Source of the DNA: DASUBN01 sp035691665
Lineage (GTDB): Bacteria; Pseudomonadota; Gammaproteobacteria; Natronospirales; REEB76
Direction: 5' to 3'
Assembly: GCA_035691665.1 (NCBI GenBank)
Contig: DASSIS010000079.1
Coordinates: 1-27,366 of the forward strand
Length of the DNA: 27,366 nucleotides
Shown here: piece by piece, positions 1 through 7,542 of the stretch
How positions within the stretch are numbered: the stretch's first letter is position 1
How the letters are laid out: every line of letters starts with the position of its first letter
The notes under the pieces: generated by a model
Told to the model about the DNA's origin: nothing
The model's database searches: none
The model's input: the letters and a program-made list of their open reading frames with translations, nothing else
Made by a program: the position numbers and the translations under genes

Positions 1-462
1 GCTCTGCAGCTCGTTGGACCGGTCCTGCAGGTCTGCCAGGGTGGTCTGGAGCCCGGAGATGGTGCCGTTGAACACGTTGACCTGTGCGTCGATGGAGGCG
101 ATCTTGCTGTCGCGGTCGCGGGTCATGTCAGCCGTGGAACTGTAGGTGTCGAGCAGCACCTGATCATGGGCCTTGGCCTCCGCCTGGGCCTGGGCCTGCT
201 GCGCCGCCAGGGCCTGCGCCTGCTGTTCGGCGGCGATCTGCTCCGGCGTCTTCTGCGCCGCCTGGCTCTTGATGACGTTGCCCTGGCTGTCGATCTGCTC
301 GTTCGCCTGGGCGGCATATTCCGGCGGGATGCTGCTCCCGTAATGGGTCACGCCGTCCTTGTCCACCCATTTGTACATCTTCGGCCCGTTGGCAGCCTGG
401 GCTAAGCTGCCAGCGAGCAGCAGGGCGACGGCGACGGACAGGATCAAGGCGCGTGATTTCAT
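1..462 (-). CDS. DUF4124 domain-containing secreted protein (C-terminus cut off)
   Basis: The frame is open from an ATG at 462 to the window edge, giving 154 codons with no stop, so the C-terminus is missing. Residues 1-23 look like a Sec signal peptide (MKSRALILSV start, hydrophobic core, LAQA cleavage region). Next comes KMYKWVDKDGVTHYGSSIP, typical of the short DUF4124 domain found in many gammaproteobacterial envelope proteins. The rest is Gln/Ala-rich and then heptad-like, probably a coiled coil. The function of DUF4124 is unknown; I infer a periplasmic location. It follows pyrE on the same strand after 52 bp and could be co-transcribed with it. Confidence 0.8.
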   Translation of the reverse strand, partial: MKSRALILSVAVALLLAGSLAQAANGPKMYKWVDKDGVTHYGSSIPPEYAAQANEQIDSQGNVIKSQAAQKTPEQIAAEQQAQALAAQQAQAQAEAKAHDQVLLDTYSSTADMTRDRDSKIASIDAQVNVFNGTISGLQTTLADLQDRSNELQS

Positions 463-514
463 GGGCGGACCATCGTTCGATACGTTGGGATGCAAAAAGT
501 ATAGCACCGGGTCT

Positions 515-1156
515 TCAGGCCCCGTATTCGCGCCGGTAGGCGTCGATGGCCGCGAGCGGCGCCTGCATGCCCGGCTGTGCTGCCACCCAGTCGCGCAGCT
601 CCCCGAGCCGCACGATGGCAGCCACCTGGAGGCCGTGCTCCTGCTCCACTTCCTTCACCGCCGAGAGCGTACCCTGGCCGCGCTCCTGGCGGTCGAGGGC
701 GATCACGAGGCCCACGGGTTCGGCACCGGCGGCGCGGATGATGGATACCGCCTCGCGCACCGCGGTGCCGGCGGTGATCACATCGTCCACGATCAGCACC
801 CGGCCCTTGAGCGCCGCACCCACGATGTTGCCGCCCTCGCCGTGGTCCTTGGTCTCCTTGCGGTTGAAGCAGTAGGGGAGGTCGCGGCCGTGGTGCTCGG
901 CCAGCGCCGCCGCCGTGACCGTGGCGAGCGGGATGCCCTTGTAGGCCGGACCGAACAGCATGTCGAACCGGATGCCGGAATCCACCACCGCCTGGGCGTA
1001 GCAGCGGCCGATGGCCGCGAGCGCCGCGCCGCTGTTGAACAGGCCGGCGTTGAAGAAGTAGGGGCTCTTGCGACCGGACTTGAGGGTGAACTCGCCGAAG
1101 CGCAGCACTTGGCGCGCCAGGGCGAACTCCAGGAATTGGCGCTGGTAGTCTTTCAT
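515..1156 (-). CDS. pyrE: Orotate phosphoribosyltransferase
   Basis: This 213-residue protein has the usual length for PyrE. It converts orotate and PRPP to orotidine 5'-monophosphate in de novo pyrimidine synthesis, in the cytosol. The PRPP-binding signature is clear (VLIVDDVITAGTA, about residues 119-131), as are the N-terminal FTLKSGRKSPYFFNAG segment and the FGPAYKGIPLA loop. The gene is divergent from the ExoIII-family gene at 1201, with only 44 bp between the start codons. A pyrE gene divergent from an ExoIII/Crc-type gene is also the arrangement at the Pseudomonas crc locus. Confidence 0.96.
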   Translation of the reverse strand: MKDYQRQFLEFALARQVLRFGEFTLKSGRKSPYFFNAGLFNSGAALAAIGRCYAQAVVDSGIRFDMLFGPAYKGIPLATVTAAALAEHHGRDLPYCFNRKETKDHGEGGNIVGAALKGRVLIVDDVITAGTAVREAVSIIRAAGAEPVGLVIALDRQERGQGTLSAVKEVEQEHGLQVAAIVRLGELRDWVAAQPGMQAPLAAIDAYRREYGA

Positions 1157-1188
1157 GCAGTGTCCGTGGGGGATTGATATACCTCGGG

Positions 1189-1194
1189 TATCAT
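1189..1194 (+). promoter_or_regulatory. Possible -10 box of the ExoIII-family gene
   Basis: TATCAT lies 6 nt before the ATG at 1201, and I see no Shine-Dalgarno sequence between them. If this is the -10 box, transcription would start at or next to the start codon and the mRNA would be leaderless. No good -35 is visible, so the call is weak. Confidence 0.25.
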
Positions 1195-1200
1195 ACCGCG

Positions 1201-1974
1201 ATGCGCATCATCACCCTCAACGTCAACGGCGTCCGCTCCGCTTCCCGCAAGGGCGTGTTCGACTGGCTGAAGCGCCAGAAGGCCGACGTGGTCTGCCTGC
1301 AGGAGACCAAGGCCCAGGAGGACCAGCTCACCGATCCCCTGTTCCGCCCCGACGGGCACCACTGCTTCTATTACGACGCCAAGAAGAAGGGTTACGCCGG
1401 CACCGCGCTCTACGCGCGCCGCGAGCCGGACAAGGTCATCAAGGGTTTCGGCGTGAAGGAGTTCGACGACGAGGGCCGGTACCTGGAAGCCCAGTTCGGC
1501 AAGCTCTCGGTGGTCTCGCTGTACTTGCCCTCGGGTTCGTCGGGTCCCGAGCGCCAGGCTTCCAAGGACCGCTTCCTCAAGGCCTTCATGCCCCATCTCA
1601 AGTCGCTGCGCAAGAAGCAGCGCGAGTACGTCCTCTGCGCCGACTGGAACATCGTGCACAAGGAGATCGACATCAAGAACTGGAAGGGCAACCAGAAGAA
1701 CTCCGGCTGCCTGCCCCATGAGCGCGCCTGGCTGGACGAGCTGTTCGGCCCGGCAGGTTACGTGGACGCCTTCCGGGTGGTGGATGAGCGCGCGGAGCAA
1801 TACACCTGGTGGTCCAACCGTGGCCAGGCCTGGGCCAAGAACGTGGGTTGGCGCATCGACTACCAGGTGGTCTCGCCGGGCCTCCGCGCCAAGGTGCAGA
1901 AGGCCGTCATCTACAAGGACCAGCGTTTCTCCGATCACGCGCCCCTGATCATGGACTACGACTACACCCTGTGA
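1201..1974 (+). CDS. xth: Exodeoxyribonuclease III / AP endonuclease family protein at a crc-like locus
   Basis: This 257-residue protein belongs to the exonuclease III / endonuclease-exonuclease-phosphatase family. Such enzymes cut DNA at abasic sites and trim 3' ends in base excision repair. The start MRIITLNVNG at 1201 matches the family N-terminus; an upstream in-frame ATG at 1174 adds nine atypical residues. Catalytic features are all present: N7, E35 in CLQET, the D-x-N pair in LCADWNIV, and the terminal SDHAP with its Asp-His. In length and gene position (divergent from pyrE) it resembles Pseudomonas Crc, which has lost these residues and regulates catabolite repression. I therefore call it an active nuclease, not Crc. 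Confidence 0.88.
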   Translation: MRIITLNVNGVRSASRKGVFDWLKRQKADVVCLQETKAQEDQLTDPLFRPDGHHCFYYDAKKKGYAGTALYARREPDKVIKGFGVKEFDDEGRYLEAQFGKLSVVSLYLPSGSSGPERQASKDRFLKAFMPHLKSLRKKQREYVLCADWNIVHKEIDIKNWKGNQKNSGCLPHERAWLDELFGPAGYVDAFRVVDERAEQYTWWSNRGQAWAKNVGWRIDYQVVSPGLRAKVQKAVIYKDQRFSDHAPLIMDYDYTL

Positions 1975-1979
1975 GCGGC

Positions 1980-3251
1980 ATGCCGCGCGAACCGGCCAAT
2001 CCGCCCTCCCTGGCGCTGCTCAAGGACGCGGTCTTCAATCGCCGCATCGGCGTCACGCTGCTGCTCGGCTTCTCCTCGGGCCTGCCCCTGTCGCTCTCCG
2101 GCGCCACGCTGCAGGTCTGGCTCGCGACCCTGCACATCGATATCACCACCATCGCGGCCTTCTCGCTGGTCGGCTTGCCCTATTCCCTCAAGTTCCTGTG
2201 GGCGCCGTTCATGGATCGCTACCTGCCGCCCTTCCTGGGCCGGCGGCGTGGCTGGATCTTCATGGCGCAACTCCTGCTCGCGGCCTTGCTCACGATGATG
2301 GCGGTCACCGACCCCCTCACGGCCATGCCGCAGCTGGCGCTGCTGGCCTTCTTCCTGGCCTTCGTGTCCGCTTCCCAGGACATCGTCTACGACGCCTACC
2401 GCACCGACCTGCTGCTGCCGGCGGAGCGGGGCCTCGGTGCCGCCGCCACCGTGGGCGGGTACCGTCTTGCCATGATCGTGTCCGGCGCGCTCGTGCTCGT
2501 GCTCTCGGGCCAGATCGGTTGGCGTAACAGTTATATGTTGATGGCGGCCCTGATGGTGCTCGCCATGCTGCCCACGGTGTTCGGCCCCGAGCCGGAACGC
2601 CCGGCGGAGTTGCCGCGCAGCCTCAGGGAGGCGGTGCTGTTGCCGCTGCAGGAGCTCGCCACGCGTCCAGCCGCCGCCGGCTTGCTGGCCCTGGTGTTGC
2701 TATACAAGTTCGGCAACTGGTTCTCAGGTCCCCTCACCGGCGTGTTCCTGGTGGCAGGCCTGCATTTCACGCCCGCTGACGTGGGCGTGGTGAACAAGGG
2801 CCTCGGCATCGTGGCCACCATCATCGGCGTATTCCTGGGCGGCGCACTCATGCCGCGGCTCGGGCTGTTCCGTTCCTTGCTCGCCTTCGGCATCCTGCAG
2901 GCCGCCTCGACCCTCACCTTCATGCTGCTGGCGCTGGTGGGCCACAACTACGCACTGATGGTCTTGGCGGTGGGCATCGAGAACATCGCCTGGGGCATGG
3001 GCACGGCGGCCTTCGTGGCCTACCTCATGGCGCTCTGCGACCACCGTTACACGGCCTTCCAGTTCGCGCTGCTCTCGGCCTTCGACTCCGTCTCGCGGGT
3101 GTTCCTGGGGCCGCCCTCCGGTTATTTCGTGGACCATGCAGGCTGGGCGATGCTTTTCCTGGCGAGCGCGCTCCTGGCGCTGCCAGGGCTGATGCTGATC
3201 CTCGCCTTGCAGCGGCGCATCGAATCCCTGGAGCGCGCCACCGCCGCTTGA
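1980..3251 (+). CDS. ampG: AmpG-type muropeptide/MFS permease
   Basis: This 423-residue membrane protein has about 12 hydrophobic segments. The strongest marker is FVSASQDIVYDAYRTDLL (about residue 130), close to the AmpG signature; FSSGLPLSLSG and PYSLKFLWAPFMDRY near the N-terminus also fit. AmpG imports anhydromuropeptides from the periplasm for cell-wall recycling and thereby signals beta-lactamase induction in some bacteria. The ATG at 1980 is 5 nt after the upstream stop. A GTG at 1971 overlaps that stop (GTGA) and is an alternative, so translational coupling is likely. It ends 4 nt from the convergent gene at 3256. The exact substrate is inferred from family similarity. Confidence 0.85.
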   Translation: MPREPANPPSLALLKDAVFNRRIGVTLLLGFSSGLPLSLSGATLQVWLATLHIDITTIAAFSLVGLPYSLKFLWAPFMDRYLPPFLGRRRGWIFMAQLLLAALLTMMAVTDPLTAMPQLALLAFFLAFVSASQDIVYDAYRTDLLLPAERGLGAAATVGGYRLAMIVSGALVLVLSGQIGWRNSYMLMAALMVLAMLPTVFGPEPERPAELPRSLREAVLLPLQELATRPAAAGLLALVLLYKFGNWFSGPLTGVFLVAGLHFTPADVGVVNKGLGIVATIIGVFLGGALMPRLGLFRSLLAFGILQAASTLTFMLLALVGHNYALMVLAVGIENIAWGMGTAAFVAYLMALCDHRYTAFQFALLSAFDSVSRVFLGPPSGYFVDHAGWAMLFLASALLALPGLMLILALQRRIESLERATAA

Positions 3252-3255
3252 GGCT

Positions 3256-3669
3256 TCAGTGGAGCTTCTGGGCAGTCCGGTCGGAACGGCCGGGGATGGC
3301 GACCGGCGAGGCATGGTGCAGGATCATGCGCCAGCCATCTTGCGTCAGCTGGTAGATGTTGGTGGCCACCGCTGGCGGACGCTCGCCGCTCTCGCCGGGC
3401 ACGGTGATGAACTCATGCAGCACGTGGATGGAGAGCAGCGCGTCTTGGGTGCGGGTCACGTCCGCGAGCCTGAAGCGCAGCCCGCCGCTGTTGCGGAACA
3501 CCTCTTGCCAGCTGGCGCGCACCGCCCCCCGGCCGGTGATGCGCGGGCCGACCGGGTGGATGCAGGTGACGGCCTCGCTGTCCAACCACACCTCCATCAT
3601 GGCGTCGAGGTCGGTGTTGGCGAAGGCGGTGTAAAATGCCGCTTCAGCTTCGTCGGGCGTGGGGAACAT
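3256..3669 (-). CDS. NTF2-like / SnoaL-type protein (DUF4440-like)
   Basis: This protein of 137 residues begins MFPTPDEAEAAFYTAFANT. It fits the NTF2-like alpha+beta cone fold: an N-terminal helix leading into DLDAMMEVW, then CIHPVGPRITGRGAV, a typical core of small SnoaL-like proteins, and late strands ending in GWRMILHHASP. The frame extends 37 codons upstream without a better start; the ATG at 3669 gives the family-like N-terminus. Family members range from hydrolases and isomerases to mere binding proteins, so no reaction can be assigned. It is divergent from the Rieske gene at 3760 (90 bp between starts), and the two may share a control region. Confidence 0.75.
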   Translation of the reverse strand: MFPTPDEAEAAFYTAFANTDLDAMMEVWLDSEAVTCIHPVGPRITGRGAVRASWQEVFRNSGGLRFRLADVTRTQDALLSIHVLHEFITVPGESGERPPAVATNIYQLTQDGWRMILHHASPVAIPGRSDRTAQKLH

Positions 3670-3759
3670 GGCTGCGTCCGCTGCAGGGTGGATGCCGACG
3701 ATAGAAGAAAGCCGCCCCCCTGCCAAGTGCGCAGCGTACCCGGCACCCTTAAGGACCCC

Positions 3760-4113
3760 ATGCCCGAACCCCTCCGCCATGTCGTCTGCCGCCTCGCGGA
3801 ACTACCCGACCCGGGCGCGCGCGGGTTCTCCCTGCCGGGCGCCGAGTTCCCGGATGAATACTTCCTGGTGCACTGGTATGGCAAGGTCTACGCCTACCGC
3901 AACGTCTGCCCCCACGCCGGGCGCTTCCTCAACTGGAAGCCCGATGCCTTCCTGACTCGCGACCAGACGCTCATCATGTGCTCCGGTCACGGCGCGCTGT
4001 TCGCGCCGGACACGGGCTTGTGCGTGGCCGGCGCCTGCCAGGGGCGCTCGCTCGAGACCTTGCCGGCGGGAGTGGAGGACGGCGTGGTGGTGGTGTACGC
4101 GCCCGCTACCTGA
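3760..4113 (+). CDS. Rieske [2Fe-2S] ferredoxin-like protein
   Basis: This small protein of 117 residues consists of a single Rieske domain. Both cluster-binding boxes are present: CPHAG (Cys-x-His) at about residues 50-54 and CSGHGALF (Cys-x2-His) at about 75-82. The Ser replacing the usual Tyr/Pro-type residue in the second box is tolerated in Rieske ferredoxins. There is no oxygenase or membrane segment, so it is probably a soluble electron carrier or a redox-sensing accessory; the partner is not evident here. The ATG at 3760 is the first that gives a normal N-terminus; the open frame reaches back across the divergent gene. Confidence 0.85.
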   Translation: MPEPLRHVVCRLAELPDPGARGFSLPGAEFPDEYFLVHWYGKVYAYRNVCPHAGRFLNWKPDAFLTRDQTLIMCSGHGALFAPDTGLCVAGACQGRSLETLPAGVEDGVVVVYAPAT

Positions 4114-4138
4114 AGGCCGAGATGCCGGGGATGTATGC

Positions 4139-4189
4139 AAACCCGATGACTCGGGTCGCTAGAGATCCAGGTTGTCGAGAGGGTTCGCC
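4139..4189. repeat. Duplicated 3' end and terminator hairpin of the small acidic gene (copy A)
   Basis: This stretch is a direct repeat of 4297-4348, with a 24-nt identical core (4159-4182 against 4318-4341). Read on the minus strand it still encodes ANPLDNLDL followed by TAG, exactly the C-terminus of the gene at 4318-4626. The adjoining hairpin is also kept but with changed, still complementary arms: ACCCGA/TCGGGT here against ACCTGA/TCAGGT in the gene. No coding sequence precedes it, so it is a remnant of a gene tail. Confidence 0.85.
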
Positions 4190-4275
4190 GCATGCGGGCG
4201 CGAAGCGATGCTTCGCGCGGACCCACATGGATGTGGGTCCTGGGCCATGAGCGAAGCAGGATGCGTAGCGAAATG
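4190..4275 (-). repeat. Hairpin-ladder repeat, locus A
   Basis: Two adjacent perfect hairpins: 4198-4218 (8-bp stem GCGCGAAG/CTTCGCGC) and 4219-4240 (10-bp stem GGACCCACAT/ATGTGGGTCC). Read on the minus strand the order is leader (GCATCCTGCTTCGCT, about 4252-4266), first hairpin, then second hairpin framed by CCGC and GCCC. That is the same layout as the loci at 11366 and 12344. The element sits between the two copies of the acidic gene's 3' end. Confidence 0.7.
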
Positions 4276-4298
4276 GACGACCCGTGGTACGGATAGAA

Positions 4299-4314
4299 AC
4301 CTGATTGCTCAGGT
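4299..4314 (-). terminator. Probable intrinsic terminator of the small acidic gene
   Basis: Just after the stop codon on the minus strand there is a 6-bp stem ACCTGA/TCAGGT with a 4-nt loop, followed by TTCTAT. The stem is short and the T-run is broken. However, the diverged upstream copy (4141-4156) keeps the same hairpin with compensating base changes, which supports a real structure. Confidence 0.5.
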
Positions 4315-4317
4315 CAT

Positions 4318-4626
4318 CTAGAGATCCAGGTTGTCGAGAGGATTAGCCCAGAGGCTGCGATCGTTGTCGTCCAGGTCCACGCCGTAATCTTCCCGTTCCA
4401 CGTCCAGGGAGCCGGACCAGTCCTCCGGCGGATCGGCGGCCTTGGGTCTCATCTCTTCCCAGGTGTCGGCTTCCAGTTCCTCCACCGTGCCGTCGAAGTA
4501 TTGCACTTCCACGGTGCCGTCGTCCTGGTCCACGGCCACCACCTCGAAGAGCACACCCTGCGCATCCGCGTACCATTGGCCGATGGCCGGTGGTATCGCG
4601 GGTTCCTGTTCCAGCGCGCTTTCCAT
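4318..4626 (-). CDS. Small acidic conserved protein (possibly DUF6763)
   Basis: This protein of 102 residues is strongly acidic, with many Asp/Glu in the second half (DWSGSLDVEREDYGVDLDD). The core GQWYADAQGVLFEVVAVD, then VEVQYFDGTVEELEADTW, looks like a small beta domain. I recall similar gammaproteobacterial proteins of about 100 residues filed under DUF6763, but I am not certain of the number. No signal peptide or membrane segment is present. Function is unknown. It stands alone between the Rieske gene and marC, and its last nine codons plus terminator are duplicated downstream at 4139-4189. Confidence 0.75.
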   Translation of the reverse strand: MESALEQEPAIPPAIGQWYADAQGVLFEVVAVDQDDGTVEVQYFDGTVEELEADTWEEMRPKAADPPEDWSGSLDVEREDYGVDLDDNDRSLWANPLDNLDL

Positions 4627-4881
4627 GACAATGGGCCCCCGCTCGTCGGGTTGCTACCATGATGCTAAGGTGCAAGCCCGGCGGACGGCTGCTGTTGTTA
4701 GGCGGGGGACTCCCGTGTTCTTATTGTCGCGGCCGCAGTCAGGACTGCAGTTGAGTATTGTTATAGAACCAGAACGGGCGCAGTGCAAGCGGGAAATGAC
4801 CTAATGCGGGTTCCACGCTGAGGTCGGGTCCACAAAGCCGGTGTAGCCCGGTGTAAACCTTCGTGTTTCAGGGCCGTGACC

Positions 4882-5511
4882 ATGCTCGAAAAGATGCTCA
4901 ACATGTTCATCGTGCTGCTGGTGGTCGTGGACCCGGTGGGCGTGACCCCCGTCTTCGGGGCGCTCACCCGCGGCGGCGGTGCCCTGCATCGCCGGCGCAT
5001 GGCGTTCAAGGGCACGCTGCTGGCGGCGGCGATCCTGCTCATGTTCGCGTTCATCGGTGACTGGCTGCTCAACACCCTCGGCATCACCCTGCCGGCCTTC
5101 AAGATCGCGGGCGGCGTGCTCCTGTTCCTGATCGCCATCGACATGGTGTTCGCGCGCCAGTCGGGCGGCCGTTCCGCCACCGGCAGCGAGCAGGAGGAGG
5201 CGCGCCACAAGGAGGACATCTCGGTGTTCCCGCTGGCCTTCCCGCTCATCGCCGGGCCCGGCGCACTCACCACCGTGCTCTTGATGGTGGGTGAGACCCG
5301 CGGCCAACCGCTGTTCTTCATGGCGTTGATCGGTGTGCTCCTGGTGGTGCTGCTCCTGGTGCTCCTGTGCCTGCTCATGGCGGGCGGACTGATGCGGCTC
5401 CTGGGCGAGACCGGCACCAACGTCATGGATCGCCTGTTCGGCGTGATCCTCGCGGCGTTGGCCGTGCAATTCGTCATGGACGGCTTGAAAGCCGGGTTCT
5501 TCACGGGTTGA
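4882..5511 (+). CDS. MarC family integral membrane protein
   Basis: This 209-residue protein has six hydrophobic segments, the topology of the MarC/UPF0056 family. Markers are VVVDPVGVTPVFGALT near the N-terminus, PAFKIAGGVLLFLIAIDM in the third segment, and FPLAFPLIAGPGALTTVLL after the central loop. The family lies in the inner membrane; transport is suspected but no substrate is established. AGGG at 4870-4873 is well spaced for the ATG at 4882, whereas the upstream GTG at 4876 is too close to it. The charged loop at about residues 94-112 (SGGRSATGSEQEEARHKED) separates the two halves. The 255 bp upstream hold no gene that I can support. Confidence 0.88.
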   Translation: MLEKMLNMFIVLLVVVDPVGVTPVFGALTRGGGALHRRRMAFKGTLLAAAILLMFAFIGDWLLNTLGITLPAFKIAGGVLLFLIAIDMVFARQSGGRSATGSEQEEARHKEDISVFPLAFPLIAGPGALTTVLLMVGETRGQPLFFMALIGVLLVVLLLVLLCLLMAGGLMRLLGETGTNVMDRLFGVILAALAVQFVMDGLKAGFFTG

Positions 5512-5524
5512 GCTGCGTAGCGAG

Positions 5525-5640
5525 CGACCGGCCATGGGTCCACCGCACTGCGGTGGACGGGCGTACAGGGCTCGGAGCACAGCTCCGAGCGGGTGTGCAG
5601 GGACGCACACTCCGGAAGGGGCACCATGGACGGGTAGGAA
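5525..5640 (-). repeat. Hairpin-ladder repeat, locus B
   Basis: Three hairpins fill the space between marC and the convergent lipoprotein gene. They are 5538-5558 (GTCCACCGC/GCGGTGGAC), 5570-5590 (9-bp stem GCTCGGAGC/GCTCCGAGC) and 5593-5610 (GTGTGC/GCACAC). On the minus strand the 5593 and 5570 hairpins form the standard pair, the second again framed by CCGC and GCCC. They are preceded by GTCCATGGTG and CTTCC, a leader also seen on the minus strand at 19911-19935. Confidence 0.7.
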
Positions 5641-5650
5641 CTGCTTGGAT

Positions 5651-6580
5651 TTAAGGACTGACTGCCGGGTTCGGAGCCTTACTCGGATCCCCACCGTTCT
5701 TCAGATACTCCGCCCACTCCGCATCCTGCTTCGCGGCCGTCGCGTCTCCCAAAGCCTGGTCCGCCATGGCGAGCTCGCCGAGGATGCGTGCCGAATGGCT
5801 GGCGTCGTACATCCACAGGCGCACGTGCAGGGCCCGCTGCAGGTGATCCCGGGCGCCGGCCCAGTCCTGCTGCGCCAGGAGCCGCGCGCCCCATTCCTCG
5901 TGCACGGCGGCGATGCCGGGCCGATAGAAAGCGGATTGGTAGCGGCCCAAGGCATCGGCATAGAGCCCGGCGGCTTTGGCCGCATCCGGCTCGGCGAGAG
6001 CCTCGAGACGTTCCAGGCGCGCGGCATCGAGCGGCTCCTGGGAGGGCTTGCCGAGTTTCGCGAGCCACTGGCCGGCGTCGGATGCCTTGGCATCGAAGGC
6101 CGCCTGGGTCCTGGCGAAGAGGGCGGCGCGCTGCAGCTCCGCCGGCAAGCCGGGTGTGGCCAGCAGCGCGTCGAGCTTCTGGGCGGCGGAGGCAGGGTCC
6201 GCCGCTTGCAGGTCCGCGTAGGCATCCATGAGCGTGAGCCGCGGTTTCATCCCGGCGAGATCCGGATGACCGTCCGCCAGCGCGCGGGCGTCAGCCAGGT
6301 TGCCACGGGCCGCGCTGACGTCGCCCTGCAATAGGGCGGAGTCGGCCAGGTCCACCAGCGCGTCCACCTCGCCCTTGAGGTCGTCCACGCTGCGGTACTG
6401 CATGTAGGCGCGGCCGAAGAAGCCGCGGGCCTCGGCGTAGCGGTTGTCGTTGTAGGCCGCCATGGCCTCGGCCATGAAGTTGCGGGTATTGATCTCCGTG
6501 GCCGGCACGGGCGGGGGCGCGCTGCCGCAGGCGGCGAGCGACGCGGCGAGGGAGAGCAGGGCGAGCGGGCGTAGTGTCAT
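5651..6580 (-). CDS. TPR-containing outer-membrane-type lipoprotein of the lipid-transport operon
   Basis: This 309-residue protein has a lipoprotein signal peptide: hydrophobic residues 3-14, lipobox LAAC, lipidated Cys at 18. The mature part is helical and alanine-rich with TPR-like pairs, for example AMAAYNDNRYAEARGFFGRAY (about 41-61), and DWAGARDHLQRALHVRLWMYD near the C-terminus. It is the last gene of a four-gene minus-strand operon, starting 6 nt after the MCE gene. I infer an envelope scaffold or partner role for that transporter. In most such operons this slot holds a DUF330-type auxiliary lipoprotein or MlaC; a TPR lipoprotein here is less usual. No enzymatic motif is visible. Confidence 0.75.
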   Translation of the reverse strand: MTLRPLALLSLAASLAACGSAPPPVPATEINTRNFMAEAMAAYNDNRYAEARGFFGRAYMQYRSVDDLKGEVDALVDLADSALLQGDVSAARGNLADARALADGHPDLAGMKPRLTLMDAYADLQAADPASAAQKLDALLATPGLPAELQRAALFARTQAAFDAKASDAGQWLAKLGKPSQEPLDAARLERLEALAEPDAAKAAGLYADALGRYQSAFYRPGIAAVHEEWGARLLAQQDWAGARDHLQRALHVRLWMYDASHSARILGELAMADQALGDATAAKQDAEWAEYLKNGGDPSKAPNPAVSP

Positions 6581-6586
6581 GCGTGA

Positions 6587-7531
6587 TCAGGGCGGAGGTT
6601 GGACCGGAGTGACGGTGGTAGTCGGCTTCTTCGCCACCGCCGAGGAGATGGGCCAGGTGTTCTGCACCGCCTGCAGGGTGGCGTCGGTCTCGTCCAGGAT
6701 CTCGCGGGTGCGCGCCACCATGTCCGGCAGCGCCTGCAGCTGATAGTTCACCGTGCCCACGGTGGTGTTGAGCTGGGTCACGAGCTTGCGGCTCTGGGCC
6801 ACGAGCCCGGGGATGTCGGCGGAGGCGGCGTTGGCGTTCTTGATGAGCGGCTGGATCTCGGCGAGCCGTGCCTGGGTCTCCTTCAGGGTGGCCGCCAGGG
6901 AGTCCACCGCGTGCGAGTCGGCGAACTGGCCGGTGATGGTCTTGAGATTCTCGCTCACCGTCGCCAGGTTCTTCACCAGTGCGTTCAAGTCCTTGGGATC
7001 GATGGCATGGCTGAGGGCGTTGACCTGCGCCAACGTCGATTTCACGTCCACCAGCACCGGCGAGATCTGACCCATCATCTGGTCCACGGACAGGGGCTGC
7101 TGCAGTGGCACCTCGGCGTCGTTGGGCATCATGGGTTTGTCGGGTGAGCCCGGCTTGATGTTGATGGCGGCGTTGCCGATCACCGAGAGCTTGCTGATCT
7201 CGGCGGTGGAGTCGGTGCGGATCAACCGGTGGAAGCGCTCCAGGATCTCCATGGTCACCATGATGCGGTTGTCCGGCGAGAGGCTGAGCTTGGTGACCTT
7301 GCCCACGTCGAGACCGTAGACCATCACCGGCGTGTCGGTGCTGACGCCGGTGGCGTCGGTGATGTAGGCGTGCAGGGTGAACTTGGGGGCGAAGAAGCGC
7401 TCGGTCTGGCGGTTGAAGGCCACGGTCAGCACCAGCAGCAGGAAGGCCACCAGCACGAACACGCCCACCAGCCGCTCGCGTGCCGTGTAGTTGAGGCGGT
7501 GTATGTAATGGACTGAGTCTTTCTCGGCCAC
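6587..7531 (-). CDS. MCE/MlaD family lipid-transport protein
   Basis: This 314-residue protein has a short cytoplasmic N-terminus, one membrane anchor (RLVGVFVLVAFLLLVLTVAF, about residues 19-38) and an MCE domain with VSTDTPVMVYGLDVGKVTKL, the typical substrate-channel core. A long helical C-terminal region follows (about 170-290), ending in a Thr/Pro-rich tail. Such proteins form hexameric rings between inner-membrane permease and outer membrane and carry phospholipids. I chose the GTG at 7531 because AGAGG lies 8 nt upstream and the preceding gene stops at 7543; the longer frame would overlap that gene. It is the third gene of the operon. Confidence 0.87.
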   Translation of the reverse strand: MAEKDSVHYIHRLNYTARERLVGVFVLVAFLLLVLTVAFNRQTERFFAPKFTLHAYITDATGVSTDTPVMVYGLDVGKVTKLSLSPDNRIMVTMEILERFHRLIRTDSTAEISKLSVIGNAAINIKPGSPDKPMMPNDAEVPLQQPLSVDQMMGQISPVLVDVKSTLAQVNALSHAIDPKDLNALVKNLATVSENLKTITGQFADSHAVDSLAATLKETQARLAEIQPLIKNANAASADIPGLVAQSRKLVTQLNTTVGTVNYQLQALPDMVARTREILDETDATLQAVQNTWPISSAVAKKPTTTVTPVQPPP

Positions 7532-7542
7532 CGTCCCTACCT

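Noticed and set aside
359..1177. A 272-codon plus-strand frame over pyrE
   Set aside because: It is a mirror frame of pyrE with no domain; pyrE on the other strand has all family motifs.
5480..5675. Possible duplicated gene ends bracketing hairpin locus B
   Set aside because: Only a 9-nt match (GCCGGGTTC) links the two flanks, too short to separate from chance, unlike locus A.
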